Shown here piece by piece: positions 1 through 7,676 of a DNA stretch of 20,235 bases. How positions within the stretch are numbered: the stretch's first letter is position 1; each line of letters begins with the position of its first letter. The translations under genes were made by a program, and so were the position numbers. The DNA is from Deltaproteobacteria bacterium UBA2385 (lineage in GTDB: Bacteria > Myxococcota_A > UBA796 > UBA2385), in assembly GCA_002343455.1 (NCBI GenBank), contig DDSR01000178.1:1-20235 (forward strand), read 5' to 3'. The notes under the pieces are model-generated. The model made no database searches. It saw nothing but the letters and a program-made list of their open reading frames with translations, and was not told the DNA's origin.

Positions 1-99
1 CGCCCGACCCCCGAGGGAGGCTGGCTCTGCTGGCAGGTCGGAGGGCTGGAGCTGGAGCTGCGGCCCGGGACGAACCCCTCCCCTTCCCCGAGAGGTTAA
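1..99 (+). CDS. C-terminal end of an upstream gene (partial, unknown product)
   Basis: Frame 1 is open from the window edge to a TAA stop at 97-99 and gives about 32 residues, starting RPTPEGGWLCWQVGGLELEL and ending in a Pro/Ser-rich tail. The alternating hydrophobic/charged pattern (WQVGGLELELRPG) looks like a terminal beta strand of a real protein, and the next gene begins 24 bases later on the same strand. TAA is an unusual stop for such GC-rich DNA. Too little is visible to name a family, and frame 2 is also open here, so the call is tentative. Confidence 0.4.
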   Translation, partial: RPTPEGGWLCWQVGGLELELRPGTNPSPSPRG

Positions 100-123
100 G
101 CGCCGCCCCCGCCCGGAGCCTGG

Positions 124-1254
124 ATGCACCGCCTCGAGATCCGACCTGTCGCTCCTGGACGAGACTCCGGACCGTTCATCCGCTTCCCCTGGAAGGTCTA
201 CAAGGGCGACCCGCACTGGGTGCCGCCCTTGCTGCGCGAGCGCGAGGAGTTCTTCGATCCGGCGCGCAACCCCTACTTCGAGCTGGCCGAGATCCAGCTG
301 TGGGTGGCGCTCCAGGACGGGGTGGTCGTCGGCACCATCTCCGCCCAGATCGACCACGCCTACCAGGAGGTCGACCCCGGCACCGGCTTCTTCGGCTTCT
401 TCGAGTTCATCGACGACGCCAACGTGGCCCGCACCCTGCTGGAGACCGCCACCAACTGGCTGCGCGAGCGGGGCATGAAGCGGGCCCAGGGCCCCTTCAA
501 CTTCAACACCAACCACGAGTGCGGACTGCTGGTCGACGGCTTCGACAGCGACCCGCTGGTGCTGATGACCTGGAACCCCGAGCGCTATCCGGCCTGCTAC
601 GAGGCCATCGGCCTGACGAAGGTCAAGGATCTGCTGGCCTACTGGCTGGTTCCTGGACCCATCCCCGAGCAGATCCAGCGCATCGCCGAGTGGGTCAAGC
701 AGCGCTACCCCGAGCTGCGGGTGCGCCCGGTCAACCTGAAGGACTACGAGGCCGAGGTCGAGGTCGCTCGGCAGCTCTACAACGACGCCTGGGCCGACAA
801 TTGGGGCTTCGTGCGGCTGACCGACAAGGAGTTCACCAAGGTCGCCAAGGGCCTGCGGCCGATGATCGACGAGCGCCTCTGCTACGTCGTCGATCAGATC
901 GACGCGCAAGGCAAGGCCACGCCGATCGCCTTCTCGCTGACCCTGCCGGACTTCAACCAGGTGGTCAAGCCGATGAATGGCCGCATCTTCCCGATCGGCT
1001 GGTTCTACTACCTGACCCGACGCGCCTCGATCGATCAGATCCGCATCTTCACCCTGGGCGTGGCCACGGCCCACCAGAAGAAGCCGATCGGCGCGCTGCT
1101 CTACCAGAAGACCTGGGAGGCGGGCCTGGAGATGGGCATCCGCGGGGCCGAGTGCAGCTGGGTGCTGGAGGACAACACCCGGATGCGCGGCGCCATCGAG
1201 AAGCTGGGCGGGACCGTCTACAAGACCTACCGCATCTACGGGGTCGAGCTGTAG
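124..1254 (+). CDS. GNAT-like acyltransferase, YghO-type family
   Basis: This 376-residue protein is predicted to transfer an acyl group from an acyl-CoA or acyl-ACP. The N-terminal signature FPWKVYKGDPHWVPPL (about residues 22-37), followed by an acidic ERE/FFDP stretch and GPFNFNTNHECGLLVDGF, is typical of the large cytoplasmic acyl-CoA N-acyltransferase-fold proteins related to E. coli YghO. The C-terminal half (about 190-376) carries the second GNAT-like fold, ending with FTLGVATAHQKKPIGALLYQ as the likely acyl-donor loop. The ATG start has a GGAG at 115-118. The gene converges on glmS with only 6 bases between stops. The bacterial ceramide synthase bCerS is, as I recall, also a GNAT-fold acyltransferase, so a sphingolipid role is possible but unproven; no serine palmitoyltransferase or ceramide reductase gene is visible nearby. 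The fold is fairly certain and the substrate is unknown. Confidence 0.7.
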   Translation: MHRLEIRPVAPGRDSGPFIRFPWKVYKGDPHWVPPLLREREEFFDPARNPYFELAEIQLWVALQDGVVVGTISAQIDHAYQEVDPGTGFFGFFEFIDDANVARTLLETATNWLRERGMKRAQGPFNFNTNHECGLLVDGFDSDPLVLMTWNPERYPACYEAIGLTKVKDLLAYWLVPGPIPEQIQRIAEWVKQRYPELRVRPVNLKDYEAEVEVARQLYNDAWADNWGFVRLTDKEFTKVAKGLRPMIDERLCYVVDQIDAQGKATPIAFSLTLPDFNQVVKPMNGRIFPIGWFYYLTRRASIDQIRIFTLGVATAHQKKPIGALLYQKTWEAGLEMGIRGAECSWVLEDNTRMRGAIEKLGGTVYKTYRIYGVEL

Positions 1255-1260
1255 CCGCTG

Positions 1261-3105
1261 CTACTCGACGGTGACCGACTTGGCGAGGTTGCGCGGGCGG
1301 TCGATGTCCCGTCCCAGCACCAGCCCGGTCCGGTAGGCCAGCAGCTGCAGCGGCAACACCGTCAGCAGGGGCGAGAAGAAGGGGCCGGTGGCCGGCACCG
1401 GGATGGAGAGATCGGCGAGCTCGCCGATGTCGTCGCCCTCGGTGTGGATGACCGCCACCCGTGCGCCGCGGGCCCGGCACTCCTGCAGGTTGGAGAGGGT
1501 CTTGTCGCAGACGTCGTCGCGCGGGGCCACCACGATCACCGGCGAGCCCGGCTCCAGCAGGGCGATCGGCCCGTGCTTCATCTCGCCGGCCGGGTAGGCG
1601 ATGCATGGGACATAGGCCACCTCCATCAGCTTGAGGGCCCCTTCCGAGGCGACCGGCGCCGAGATGCCCCGCCCCAGGAAGAGCACCATGCGGGAGTCCG
1701 TGACCCACTTCACCAGCTCATCGATCGGGCCGGGATCGGCGAGGTAGCGCTTGACCAGGCCGGGGACCGCCCGGAGCTGCTCGGCGTAGACGACGCCCTG
1801 GTGAGCCGAGAGGGTCCGCTGCCGGGCGAGCATCAGGGTGAAGACCGAGAGCGCGGCCACCATGTTGCTGAAGGCCTTGGTCGAGGCGACCGCCATCTCG
1901 GGGCCCGAGTGTATGTAGACGCCTCGGCCGCAGGCCCGCGCGATGGAGCTGCCGACCACGTTGACCACCCCCACCACGTTGCCGCCCTTGAGCTGGATCT
2001 CCCGCACCGCGCCCAGCGTGTCGGCGGTCTCGCCCGACTGGCTGACCGCCAGGAACAGCGCTTCGGGATCCACCACCGGGTTGCGATGCCGGAACTCGCT
2101 GGCGATCTCGGCCTTGGCCGGGACCCGGGCGAGGTCTTCGATCAGCCGGGCACCGACCTGGCAGGCGAAGTAGGCCGTGCCGCAGCCGAGCAGGCTGACC
2201 CGCGAGAGGCGGGCCATGTCGCGCGGGTTGAGGTCCATGCCGCCCAGGTGGGCGGTGCCGGTCTCGGGGATCACCCGGCCGGACAGGCAGCGCTCCAGGG
2301 CCTCGGGCTGCTCGTGGATCTCCTTGAGCATCAGGTGGGGGAAGCCGCCGGCGTCCTCGTCGCCCCAGACCTCTTCCAGGGTCTCGACGGCGCTGTCGAT
2401 CCGCCCGCCGTCCTGCTGGAAGGTCTGCACCCCGTTGGCGTCGATCAGCGCCATCTCGCCGTCTTCCAGGAAGACGACCCGGCGGGTGTAGGGGACCAGC
2501 GCGTGGGGGTCGCTGGCCAGGTAGGACTGGCCATCCGCCAGGCCGACGACCAGCGGCGAGCCGTTGCGGGCGGCCACGAGCACATCGGGCCGGTCCGCGA
2601 AGAGCACGGCGATGCCCCAGGTCCCCCGCACCGCCCGGAGCGCCGCCCGGACCGCCGCGACCGGGTCCCCTGCCGTCACCGCCTCGTCCTCGCTGTGGTA
2701 GTAGCGGCTGACGAGGTGGACCAGGACCTCGGTGTCGGTCTCCGAGCGGAAGACCACGCCGTCCGCTTCCAGGCGGGCTTTGAGCGCGCCCATGTTCTCG
2801 ATGATCCCGTTGTGGACCAGGGCGATCCGCGAGCCGCCGTCGAGGTGGGGGTGGGCGTTGGCCTCGGTCACCTTGCCGTGGGTGGCCCAGCGGGTGTGCG
2901 CGATGCCCACGGTGCTCTGCAGATCCGCGGGGACCCCCGAGGAGAGCTCCCGCACCCTCCCGACCCGCCGATGCAGGGCCAGGCCCTGGTCGGTGACGAT
3001 CGCCAGGCCCGCCGAGTCATAGCCCCGGTACTCCAGCCTCTTCAGACCATCGAGCAGCACGGGGACGGCCGAAGCCCGCCCCACAGTCGCGATGATTCCA
3101 CACAT
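1261..3105 (-). CDS. glmS: Glutamine--fructose-6-phosphate aminotransferase (isomerizing)
   Basis: GlmS makes glucosamine-6-phosphate from fructose-6-phosphate and glutamine, the first committed step toward UDP-GlcNAc for peptidoglycan and LPS. The product is 614 residues, close to the E. coli enzyme (609). It begins MCGIIATVG, with Cys2 as the N-terminal nucleophile of the class II glutaminase domain. HTRWATHG sits at residues 70-77, followed by EANAHPH and later VHNGIIEN. Two SIS isomerase domains follow (about 290-430 and 460-605), with SQSGETADT, STKAF, and ASEGALKLME...GEMKHGPIA. The C-terminus is the canonical LAKSVTVE. The ATG at 3105 was chosen because Cys must be residue 2 and because CGGAG (3114-3118 on the plus strand) lies 8 bases upstream; a longer reading would bury the nucleophile. 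It is divergent from the GAF gene. The gap shows no room for or trace of a glmS ribozyme. Confidence 0.98.
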   Translation of the reverse strand: MCGIIATVGRASAVPVLLDGLKRLEYRGYDSAGLAIVTDQGLALHRRVGRVRELSSGVPADLQSTVGIAHTRWATHGKVTEANAHPHLDGGSRIALVHNGIIENMGALKARLEADGVVFRSETDTEVLVHLVSRYYHSEDEAVTAGDPVAAVRAALRAVRGTWGIAVLFADRPDVLVAARNGSPLVVGLADGQSYLASDPHALVPYTRRVVFLEDGEMALIDANGVQTFQQDGGRIDSAVETLEEVWGDEDAGGFPHLMLKEIHEQPEALERCLSGRVIPETGTAHLGGMDLNPRDMARLSRVSLLGCGTAYFACQVGARLIEDLARVPAKAEIASEFRHRNPVVDPEALFLAVSQSGETADTLGAVREIQLKGGNVVGVVNVVGSSIARACGRGVYIHSGPEMAVASTKAFSNMVAALSVFTLMLARQRTLSAHQGVVYAEQLRAVPGLVKRYLADPGPIDELVKWVTDSRMVLFLGRGISAPVASEGALKLMEVAYVPCIAYPAGEMKHGPIALLEPGSPVIVVAPRDDVCDKTLSNLQECRARGARVAVIHTEGDDIGELADLSIPVPATGPFFSPLLTVLPLQLLAYRTGLVLGRDIDRPRNLAKSVTVE

Positions 3106-3180
3106 GTTCGACACTCCGAGCTGGGGCGACGATAACCCGGCGGCAGGCGATGCCCTGGCTCGATACAACGGAGTCGACGC

Positions 3181-3198
3181 GCGAGGGGGCCCCCTCGC
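3181..3198. promoter_or_regulatory. Perfect 18-bp palindrome in the glmS/GAF-gene divergent region
   Basis: GCGAGGGGG is followed immediately by its exact reverse complement, giving a 9+9 bp inverted repeat without spacer. It lies 35 bases before the GAF-protein start and 75 bases from the glmS start. It could be an operator for a dimeric regulator acting on either promoter, or form a hairpin in the leader of the GAF gene. It is not followed by a T-tract, so it is not a standard terminator. The rest of the 128-base gap shows no convincing sigma-70 pair. Confidence 0.45.
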
Positions 3199-3233
3199 TC
3201 AGACAGAGCAAGAGACATCATCAGGAGCAGACC

Positions 3234-4070
3234 ATGGCCAACTGGGAGGTCCGCTGGACCGCTGGGGATGCCCGAACCACCCGAGACCTGGGCGCGCCCG
3301 TCTACCTCAGCGCCGCCGACTGGATGCAGGCCCTGGGGCGGGCCCTCGAACGCCACGGGCTCGACCGCGAGGTGCTCACCCGCGCCGTCTGCCTGCTCAA
3401 GGGCGACGGTTCGGTCGAGGTCTCCGATCCCACGCTGGCCTCCTGCTTCGTCGTCCGCCAGGTCGAGGGCGACGACGAGGCCCTCGACCCGCCCAGCCTC
3501 CAGGGCGCGGCGGTCGTGGACCTCGACGACCTCGCCGACGCCCCTCACCCCTCCCGCTCGACCCTCGCCGCCGACCAGCTCGGACCCGCCGCCGGCGAGC
3601 TCGAGCAGCTGCGCGACGCCCTCGCCGCCCTCCAGCCCTCCTCGGACCCCGCGGCGGCGGCTGGCTCGGTGATCGACCTGCTGCTGCGCCATGTGCCCGC
3701 CGAGAGCGCCGGTGTCCTGGTACAGGACGACGAGGCCCGCCGGGTGGCCTTCCTGGCAGCCCGCGGGCCCGCCGCGGCCCGCCTCGCCGGCCTCAGCGTC
3801 CCCGAGGGGCGCGGCGTGGCCGGGGTCGTCATTCGCAGCCGCACCTCGCTGCTGATCCAGGAGGTGGCCCGCAGCCCCGAGCACTTCGGATCGGTCGACA
3901 GGAACGTCGGCTACCAGACCCGGACCATGCTGGCCTGCCCGTTGATCCGCAAGGGCGTCGGCTTCGGCGTGATCGAGCTGATCAATCCCTTCGGCGGAGG
4001 CAGCTTCAGCGAGCGGCACCGCGACGCCGCCGAGCTGGCCGCCGCGCAGCTCAGCCGCTTGCTGGCTTGA
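3234..4070 (+). CDS. GAF domain-containing protein
   Basis: A 278-residue soluble protein with no signal peptide or membrane segment. Residues 1-80 form a small alpha/beta domain of unknown family (WMQALGRALERHGLD...LLKGDGSVEVSDP). A Pro/Ala/Asp-rich linker follows (about 81-120). Residues 121-278 form a GAF domain, with GVLVQDDE, the GRGVAGVVI helix, the DRNVGYQTRTMLACPLI core, and GVIELINPF in the position of the NKF-type GAF motif. GAF domains bind small ligands such as cyclic nucleotides or act as redox/light sensors. No output domain (kinase, GGDEF, helix-turn-helix) is present, so it probably signals through a partner. The ATG at 3234 has AGGAG 6 bases upstream (3223-3227), which favours it over an in-frame ATG at 3150. 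Its 3' end overlaps that of coaD by 20 bp. Confidence 0.85.
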   Translation: MANWEVRWTAGDARTTRDLGAPVYLSAADWMQALGRALERHGLDREVLTRAVCLLKGDGSVEVSDPTLASCFVVRQVEGDDEALDPPSLQGAAVVDLDDLADAPHPSRSTLAADQLGPAAGELEQLRDALAALQPSSDPAAAAGSVIDLLLRHVPAESAGVLVQDDEARRVAFLAARGPAAARLAGLSVPEGRGVAGVVIRSRTSLLIQEVARSPEHFGSVDRNVGYQTRTMLACPLIRKGVGFGVIELINPFGGGSFSERHRDAAELAAAQLSRLLA

Positions 4071-4557
4071 TCGCGTCCAGCGCGTCGAGGACCGAGGCCG
4101 GCACGTAGCGCGAGACATCCCCCCCGTTGAAGGCGATCTCCTTGACCAGCGAGGAGGAGATGAAGATGTGCTGCGGATCGGCCAGCAGGAAGATCGTCTC
4201 GATCTCGGGCGCCATGTCGCGGTTGGCGAGGCCGATGTTGAACTCGAAGTCGAAGTCGGTCGAGGCCCGCAGGCCCCGCAGGATCACCCGCGCCTCCAGC
4301 CGCCGGCAGAGGTCGATCAACAGGCCCTCGAAGGCCAGGACCTCGACGCCGGGGATGCCGCGGGTCTCGCTCTCAAGCATCCCCACCCGCTGCTCGGTGG
4401 AGAAGAGGTAGCGCTTGTTCGGGTTGCTGCCGACCGCCAGGATGAGCCGGTCGTACAGCCGCGCCCCCCGCTCGATGAGCTGGAGGTGGCCGCTGGTGAG
4501 CGGGTCGAAGGAGCCGGCGTAGACGGCGATGCGGCGATGCGGGGCGGGTTTGGTCAC
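4051..4557 (-). CDS. coaD: Pantetheine-phosphate adenylyltransferase
   Basis: CoaD (PPAT) transfers AMP from ATP to 4'-phosphopantetheine, giving dephospho-CoA in the penultimate step of CoA synthesis. The product is 168 residues, the normal family length. The nucleotidyltransferase signature is present: AGSFDPLTSGH at residues 14-24 (T/SxGH motif), then AVGSNPNKRYLFS, LRGLRASTDFDFEFN and the ISSSLVKEIAFNGGDVSRYVP segment that replaces the usual ISSTxVR. The start is GTG at 4557 (GTG ACC AAA). Only a weak GGGA-like ribosome site is seen upstream, so the start is less certain than the gene. It lies downstream of the two FHA-like/TPR genes on the same strand, separated by about 100 bases of tandem repeat. 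Confidence 0.97.
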   Translation of the reverse strand: MTKPAPHRRIAVYAGSFDPLTSGHLQLIERGARLYDRLILAVGSNPNKRYLFSTEQRVGMLESETRGIPGVEVLAFEGLLIDLCRRLEARVILRGLRASTDFDFEFNIGLANRDMAPEIETIFLLADPQHIFISSSLVKEIAFNGGDVSRYVPASVLDALDAIKPASG

Positions 4558-4595
4558 TGCGGTGGTCCCGTTTGGTGGTGCCCAGGGTCGCCGGG

Positions 4596-4671
4596 GCGCT
4601 CAGCAGCCCGGCAGGCGCTCAGCCTACCGGATCGCGCTCAGCATGCCGACACGCGCTCAACGCACAGGCAT
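4596..4671. repeat. Four 19-bp imperfect tandem repeats
   Basis: The 7-mer GCGCTCA recurs at exactly 19-base steps, starting at 4596, 4615, 4634 and 4653. Between cores, positions 9, 13 and 15 of the unit are also invariant, and the consensus is roughly GCGCTCAGCAnGCCGGCAn. A weaker copy (GTGCCCAG) may begin at 4578. On the minus strand the fourth unit supplies the TGA stop of the FHA-like/TPR gene, and the other units fill the gap before coaD. Because 19 is not a multiple of three, copy-number change could not preserve a reading frame, in keeping with its noncoding position. Confidence 0.75.
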
Positions 4672-5841
4672 CGGCGCGGCGGCGCCGAGGTGCCGGTGCA
4701 GCAGGGCCCGGAAGCGCTTGTCCTTGCGGAGGTCGGCGAAGACCGGGTCCAGCGCCAGGTCCCGTCGCAGCTCGAGCTGGCGCTCGCTGCTGAGCTGCCC
4801 GCGGCCGCCGATCACCCGGTCCAGCGCCTCCAGCGACTCCTTGTCCCGCCCCTGGATGGCCGCGATCATGGCTCGACTCAGCTCGGTCCCGAGCGCGTCC
4901 GGCGCGGCGGTCTCCAGCTCGTCCAGCATCGAGCGGGCCTCGTCCAGCCGGCCCAGGCGGGCCATGGCCACGGCCAGCCCCTCCAGCGCCTCGGTGCTGT
5001 TGGGGTGGTCGTTCAGGACCACCCGGTACAGGTCGATCTCCCGCGCGTGCCGCCCCCGACGCTTCTCCACCCGAGCAAGGCGCAGGATGTCGTTGCGCTC
5101 GCCGGGGTGGTTGGCCACCAGCCAGCGCAGGTGCCAGGCCGCCAGCTCGAAGTCTTCGCCGTCGTAGGCCGCCTGGGCGATCATCCGGTGCCCGTTGGCG
5201 TCGCTGGGGTTCAGCCGCAGGCGGTCCATGCCATCGCCCAGGGTGTCCCCGCGAGGCACCGCGCTGCGGTACCAGGCGTGCCAGCCCGTCCCGGACTCGG
5301 CGTCGTCGGGCAGGTGGCGGGGGCCCTGCGCGAGGTCGAACTCGTCTTGCGGTGGGAGCAGCGGATCTTCGTGCTCGACCTGCCCGATCGTCGGGCGCTG
5401 CACGCTGGCTTCGCCGCGGGTCGACAAGAAGTCGGGCGTCACCAGCTCCTGCCGCCCGGCCCGCAGGGAGAGGGCCAGCGGATCCCGCTCGATCCAGGTG
5501 TCGATCGAGTCCAGCCAGGCCCCCATGGCCGAGGCCGTCAGGACCACCGCGAGGAAGCGGGCGTCGAAGTGACCGCTCAGCTCGGACTGGAGGTGTCCCT
5601 TGAGCGTGTGCTCGATGCTGACCTCCAGCGGTCCGAGGGTCAGCTGAAGGCAGTCGCCCTGCTCGAGCCGACGCCCGCGGACCAGCAGATCCCGCCCCGC
5701 GCGCACCACCAGGATGTCGGCACCCGGGAAGTGGACCAGCGAGCGCGCATGCTCACCGATCCGCGCGGTCCGCCCGACCCGAACGACCCGGTCCTCGACC
5801 ACCGAGCCACCCATCCGCACCTGCACCGAGAGATCACCCAC
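4657..5841 (-). CDS. FHA-like/TPR membrane protein (shorter paralogue)
   Basis: A 394-residue protein. Residues 4-78 form a compact beta-rich domain resembling split FHA-like modules (VQVRMGGSVVEDRVVRVGR, then FPGADILVVRAGRDLLVRGRRLEQGD). A single hydrophobic segment follows at about 94-112 (ARFLAVVLTASAMGAWL). Next comes a linker and, from about 205 to 385, tetratricopeptide repeats (DFELAAWHLRWLVANHPG, REIDLYRVVLNDHPNSTEALEGLAVAMARLGRLDEA). Its beta domain and C-terminal DLALDPVFADLRKDKRFRALL match those of the upstream gene, so the two are paralogues. Start is GTG 5841, preceded by GGGAGAGG and overlapping the upstream stop by 8 bases, which implies translational coupling. The TPRs suggest a scaffold role. 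Similar FHA/TM/TPR layouts occur in gliding-motility and envelope complexes of myxobacteria, but no specific name is supported. Confidence 0.8.
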   Translation of the reverse strand: MGDLSVQVRMGGSVVEDRVVRVGRTARIGEHARSLVHFPGADILVVRAGRDLLVRGRRLEQGDCLQLTLGPLEVSIEHTLKGHLQSELSGHFDARFLAVVLTASAMGAWLDSIDTWIERDPLALSLRAGRQELVTPDFLSTRGEASVQRPTIGQVEHEDPLLPPQDEFDLAQGPRHLPDDAESGTGWHAWYRSAVPRGDTLGDGMDRLRLNPSDANGHRMIAQAAYDGEDFELAAWHLRWLVANHPGERNDILRLARVEKRRGRHAREIDLYRVVLNDHPNSTEALEGLAVAMARLGRLDEARSMLDELETAAPDALGTELSRAMIAAIQGRDKESLEALDRVIGGRGQLSSERQLELRRDLALDPVFADLRKDKRFRALLHRHLGAAAPMPVR

Positions 5842-7597
5842 GGCCTCTCCCTTGCGCCGGCTTGAGCAAGGCCTCGGCTTCGGAGCCGTAGATCTTGTAG
5901 AGCAGGCGCTCGTATCGAGGCTCGGTCCGCAGCTCGGCCAGCAAGGGCTCCAGCCGCAGATCCTGGCGAAACTCGATGTGGTGGAGGGTGTCCAGTCTCT
6001 CAACTCCGTCCAGGGCACGCTTGAGGTACTTGAACGCGCGGTCCTTACGCCCCATCGCAGCGTACACCTTTGCGCGGTGCAGATCACTGTATGGATCGTC
6101 GGGATCGATCTCTTCGAGGAGCGCCATCAGGCCGAGGGCCTCGTCGAAGCGCCCCTGGTGGGCAAGGTTCACCGCCAGGTTGTTGAGCACGACGGGATCG
6201 TCAGGTTCGAGCTGGAGGGCCTTTCGATAGAGGGCCTCTTCCTGGGTCCACTCCTGGGTGCGCTTGTAGGTCAAGGCCAGGTTGTTGTAGCCGGCGGAGT
6301 CCTCGGGGTACTTCTCGGTCAAGCGGCGGAAGGTCGCCTGGCTGAGCTCGGCGTTCTCGGCGAGGTAGGCGTAGTGGCCCACCATCTGCAGGGCGCCGTA
6401 GTCGTCGGGGTCCAGGCGCAGGCGGGCGCGGGCCAGCATCAGGTGGCGCTCGACCCGCGGGTCCAGCTTCTCCCGCTGCGGCGAGGCGTCCAGCCAGTCC
6501 TTGAAGCCCCAGCCGATGAAGCGCTCGACCGGATCCAGGGGCCGGCTGGGCTCGTTGGCCTGCTGCTCGAGCTCGGTCTCGGCCAGCGAGGCCGGCTCGG
6601 ACGCGTCGGGCAGCTCCAGCTCCTGGGGGGTCTCGGGCGGGCTGGCCAGCGCCAGGGCCGCATCGTCGGGCTCGTCCGCCAGGGCCGGGTCGGCGGCGGG
6701 CTCCTGGTCCTCGGGCTGGGGCCCCCGGATCGGGTCCTCGCCCTGCTCGCTGCCGCCGCCCGCCCGGGTCATGGGCCCCGTGTTGCCGGCGGGCATGTAG
6801 ACGCCGGGGTTCTGACGCTCGTGCTCGGGTCGGTCCGTCGGCTGGGTCCAGCCTTCTTCTTCGCCGTCCAGGTCCTTCTCGAGCAGCCGGGCGATCAGCT
6901 CCGGGCTCATCGAGTGCGAGGGGGGGGCCGCGGCCGTCTGCGGGGCCATGCCGATGAAGAGCCGGGCCTGCGCCATGCCGACATACAGGGTCAGGATCAC
7001 CACCACCAGGGCGATGTCGCCCAGGGGATCCAGCGGCAGCCGACGGGCGACCTCGCGCTCCTGGGCCAGGATGTCGACCGCGACCTCGCCGGAGCGCCAG
7101 GTCCAGACATCGCCGGGCTCCATGCTGCGGGAGCCCTCGGAGCCGCCGGCCAGCACCAGGACGGGCGAGGCCCCCGGGCTCCAGCGCACCGAGGCCAGGG
7201 CCTGGCCGTCCGAGGTGGGGACGGCGTCGGCCCCTGTCGAGCCGATCACCTGCTCGCGCGGCCAGGCCAGGGCCGCGACGGCCATCGCCAGGGCCGCCGG
7301 GGTCAGGACCACCAGCAGCAGCTGCGAGACGAAAGGGCTGAGCAGGCCCAGGAAGTCCAGGCCGGCCCCCGCCGAGAGCGAGAGCAGCAGGCTGAGCAGG
7401 ACCAGCGTGGCGCTGCCAGAGAGCAGGCTTCCGACCGGGGGCGCCCAGACGACGCGCTGAGCGACGACGGTGTCCTGCAGGCGGACCGTGATCCGCAGCC
7501 CGTGGCTTGGGTAGCCCAGCTTCATCGCCAACGCCTCGCGTACCCTTCCGACCACGGGAAACCGCTTTGGTTCGAGTCGGGAGAGGAAATCCTTCAT
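5834..7597 (-). CDS. FHA-like/TPR membrane protein (longer paralogue, TM hairpin inserted)
   Basis: A 587-residue protein. Residues 34-52 (LRITVRLQDTVVAQRVVWAP) and 135-178 (ASVRWSPGASPVLVLAGG...EPGDVWTWRSGEVAVDIL) correspond to the two halves of the beta domain of the downstream paralogue. Between them is a transmembrane hairpin (about 56-78 and 83-112). Another membrane segment lies at about 193-216 (DIALVVVILTLYVGMAQ). A 140-residue Pro/Glu/Asp-rich disordered linker (about 220-355) leads to at least three TPRs (about 380-530; NNLALTYKRTQEWTQEEALYRKALQLEPDD). The C-terminus has the shared DLRLEPLLAELRTEPRYERLLY block. The ATG at 7597 has CAGGA 6 bases upstream (7604-7608 on plus). It is first in a likely operon with the paralogue and perhaps coaD. 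The linker length suggests the TPRs reach well away from the membrane. Confidence 0.8.
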   Translation of the reverse strand: MKDFLSRLEPKRFPVVGRVREALAMKLGYPSHGLRITVRLQDTVVAQRVVWAPPVGSLLSGSATLVLLSLLLSLSAGAGLDFLGLLSPFVSQLLLVVLTPAALAMAVAALAWPREQVIGSTGADAVPTSDGQALASVRWSPGASPVLVLAGGSEGSRSMEPGDVWTWRSGEVAVDILAQEREVARRLPLDPLGDIALVVVILTLYVGMAQARLFIGMAPQTAAAPPSHSMSPELIARLLEKDLDGEEEGWTQPTDRPEHERQNPGVYMPAGNTGPMTRAGGGSEQGEDPIRGPQPEDQEPAADPALADEPDDAALALASPPETPQELELPDASEPASLAETELEQQANEPSRPLDPVERFIGWGFKDWLDASPQREKLDPRVERHLMLARARLRLDPDDYGALQMVGHYAYLAENAELSQATFRRLTEKYPEDSAGYNNLALTYKRTQEWTQEEALYRKALQLEPDDPVVLNNLAVNLAHQGRFDEALGLMALLEEIDPDDPYSDLHRAKVYAAMGRKDRAFKYLKRALDGVERLDTLHHIEFRQDLRLEPLLAELRTEPRYERLLYKIYGSEAEALLKPAQGRGRG

Positions 7598-7631
7598 CGG
7601 ATGTCCTGAGGTGAGCCTTGCGAGCCTCCGT

Positions 7632-7637
7632 ATTGTA
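7632..7637 (-). promoter_or_regulatory. Possible -10 element (TACAAT) for the FHA-like/TPR operon
   Basis: On the minus strand TACAAT matches the sigma-70 -10 consensus at five of six bases. It lies 34 bases before the ATG at 7597 in the 79-base divergent gap, in otherwise very GC-rich DNA. No good -35 is found 16-18 bases upstream, so this is suggestive only. Confidence 0.3.
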
Positions 7638-7676
7638 GCCGCCTCAGTCGGGCTTGGGGGGTGCTAAAGGGCCCAT

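Noticed and set aside
1251..1264. Small inverted repeat GTAGC-CGCT-GCTAC between the convergent stops of the GNAT gene and glmS
   Set aside because: Five base pairs only, no T-tract, and part of the symmetry is forced by two TAG stop codons facing each other.
1444..3135. Long open frame opposite glmS (563 codons)
   Set aside because: It is the antisense shadow of glmS in GC-rich DNA: His/Gly/Arg/Gln-rich, no motif, while the glmS strand has full family signatures.
3106..3233. glmS ribozyme upstream of glmS
   Set aside because: The element is known from Gram-positives. The 128-base divergent gap shows none of its conserved core, and the ribosome site sits just 8 bases from the start.
4168..7609. 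Two long plus-strand open frames (4168-5865 and 5714-7609) opposite coaD and the FHA-like/TPR genes
   Set aside because: Low-complexity Gly/Gln/Val/His-rich composition with no recognisable domain. The minus-strand genes have TPRs, membrane helices and ribosome sites.
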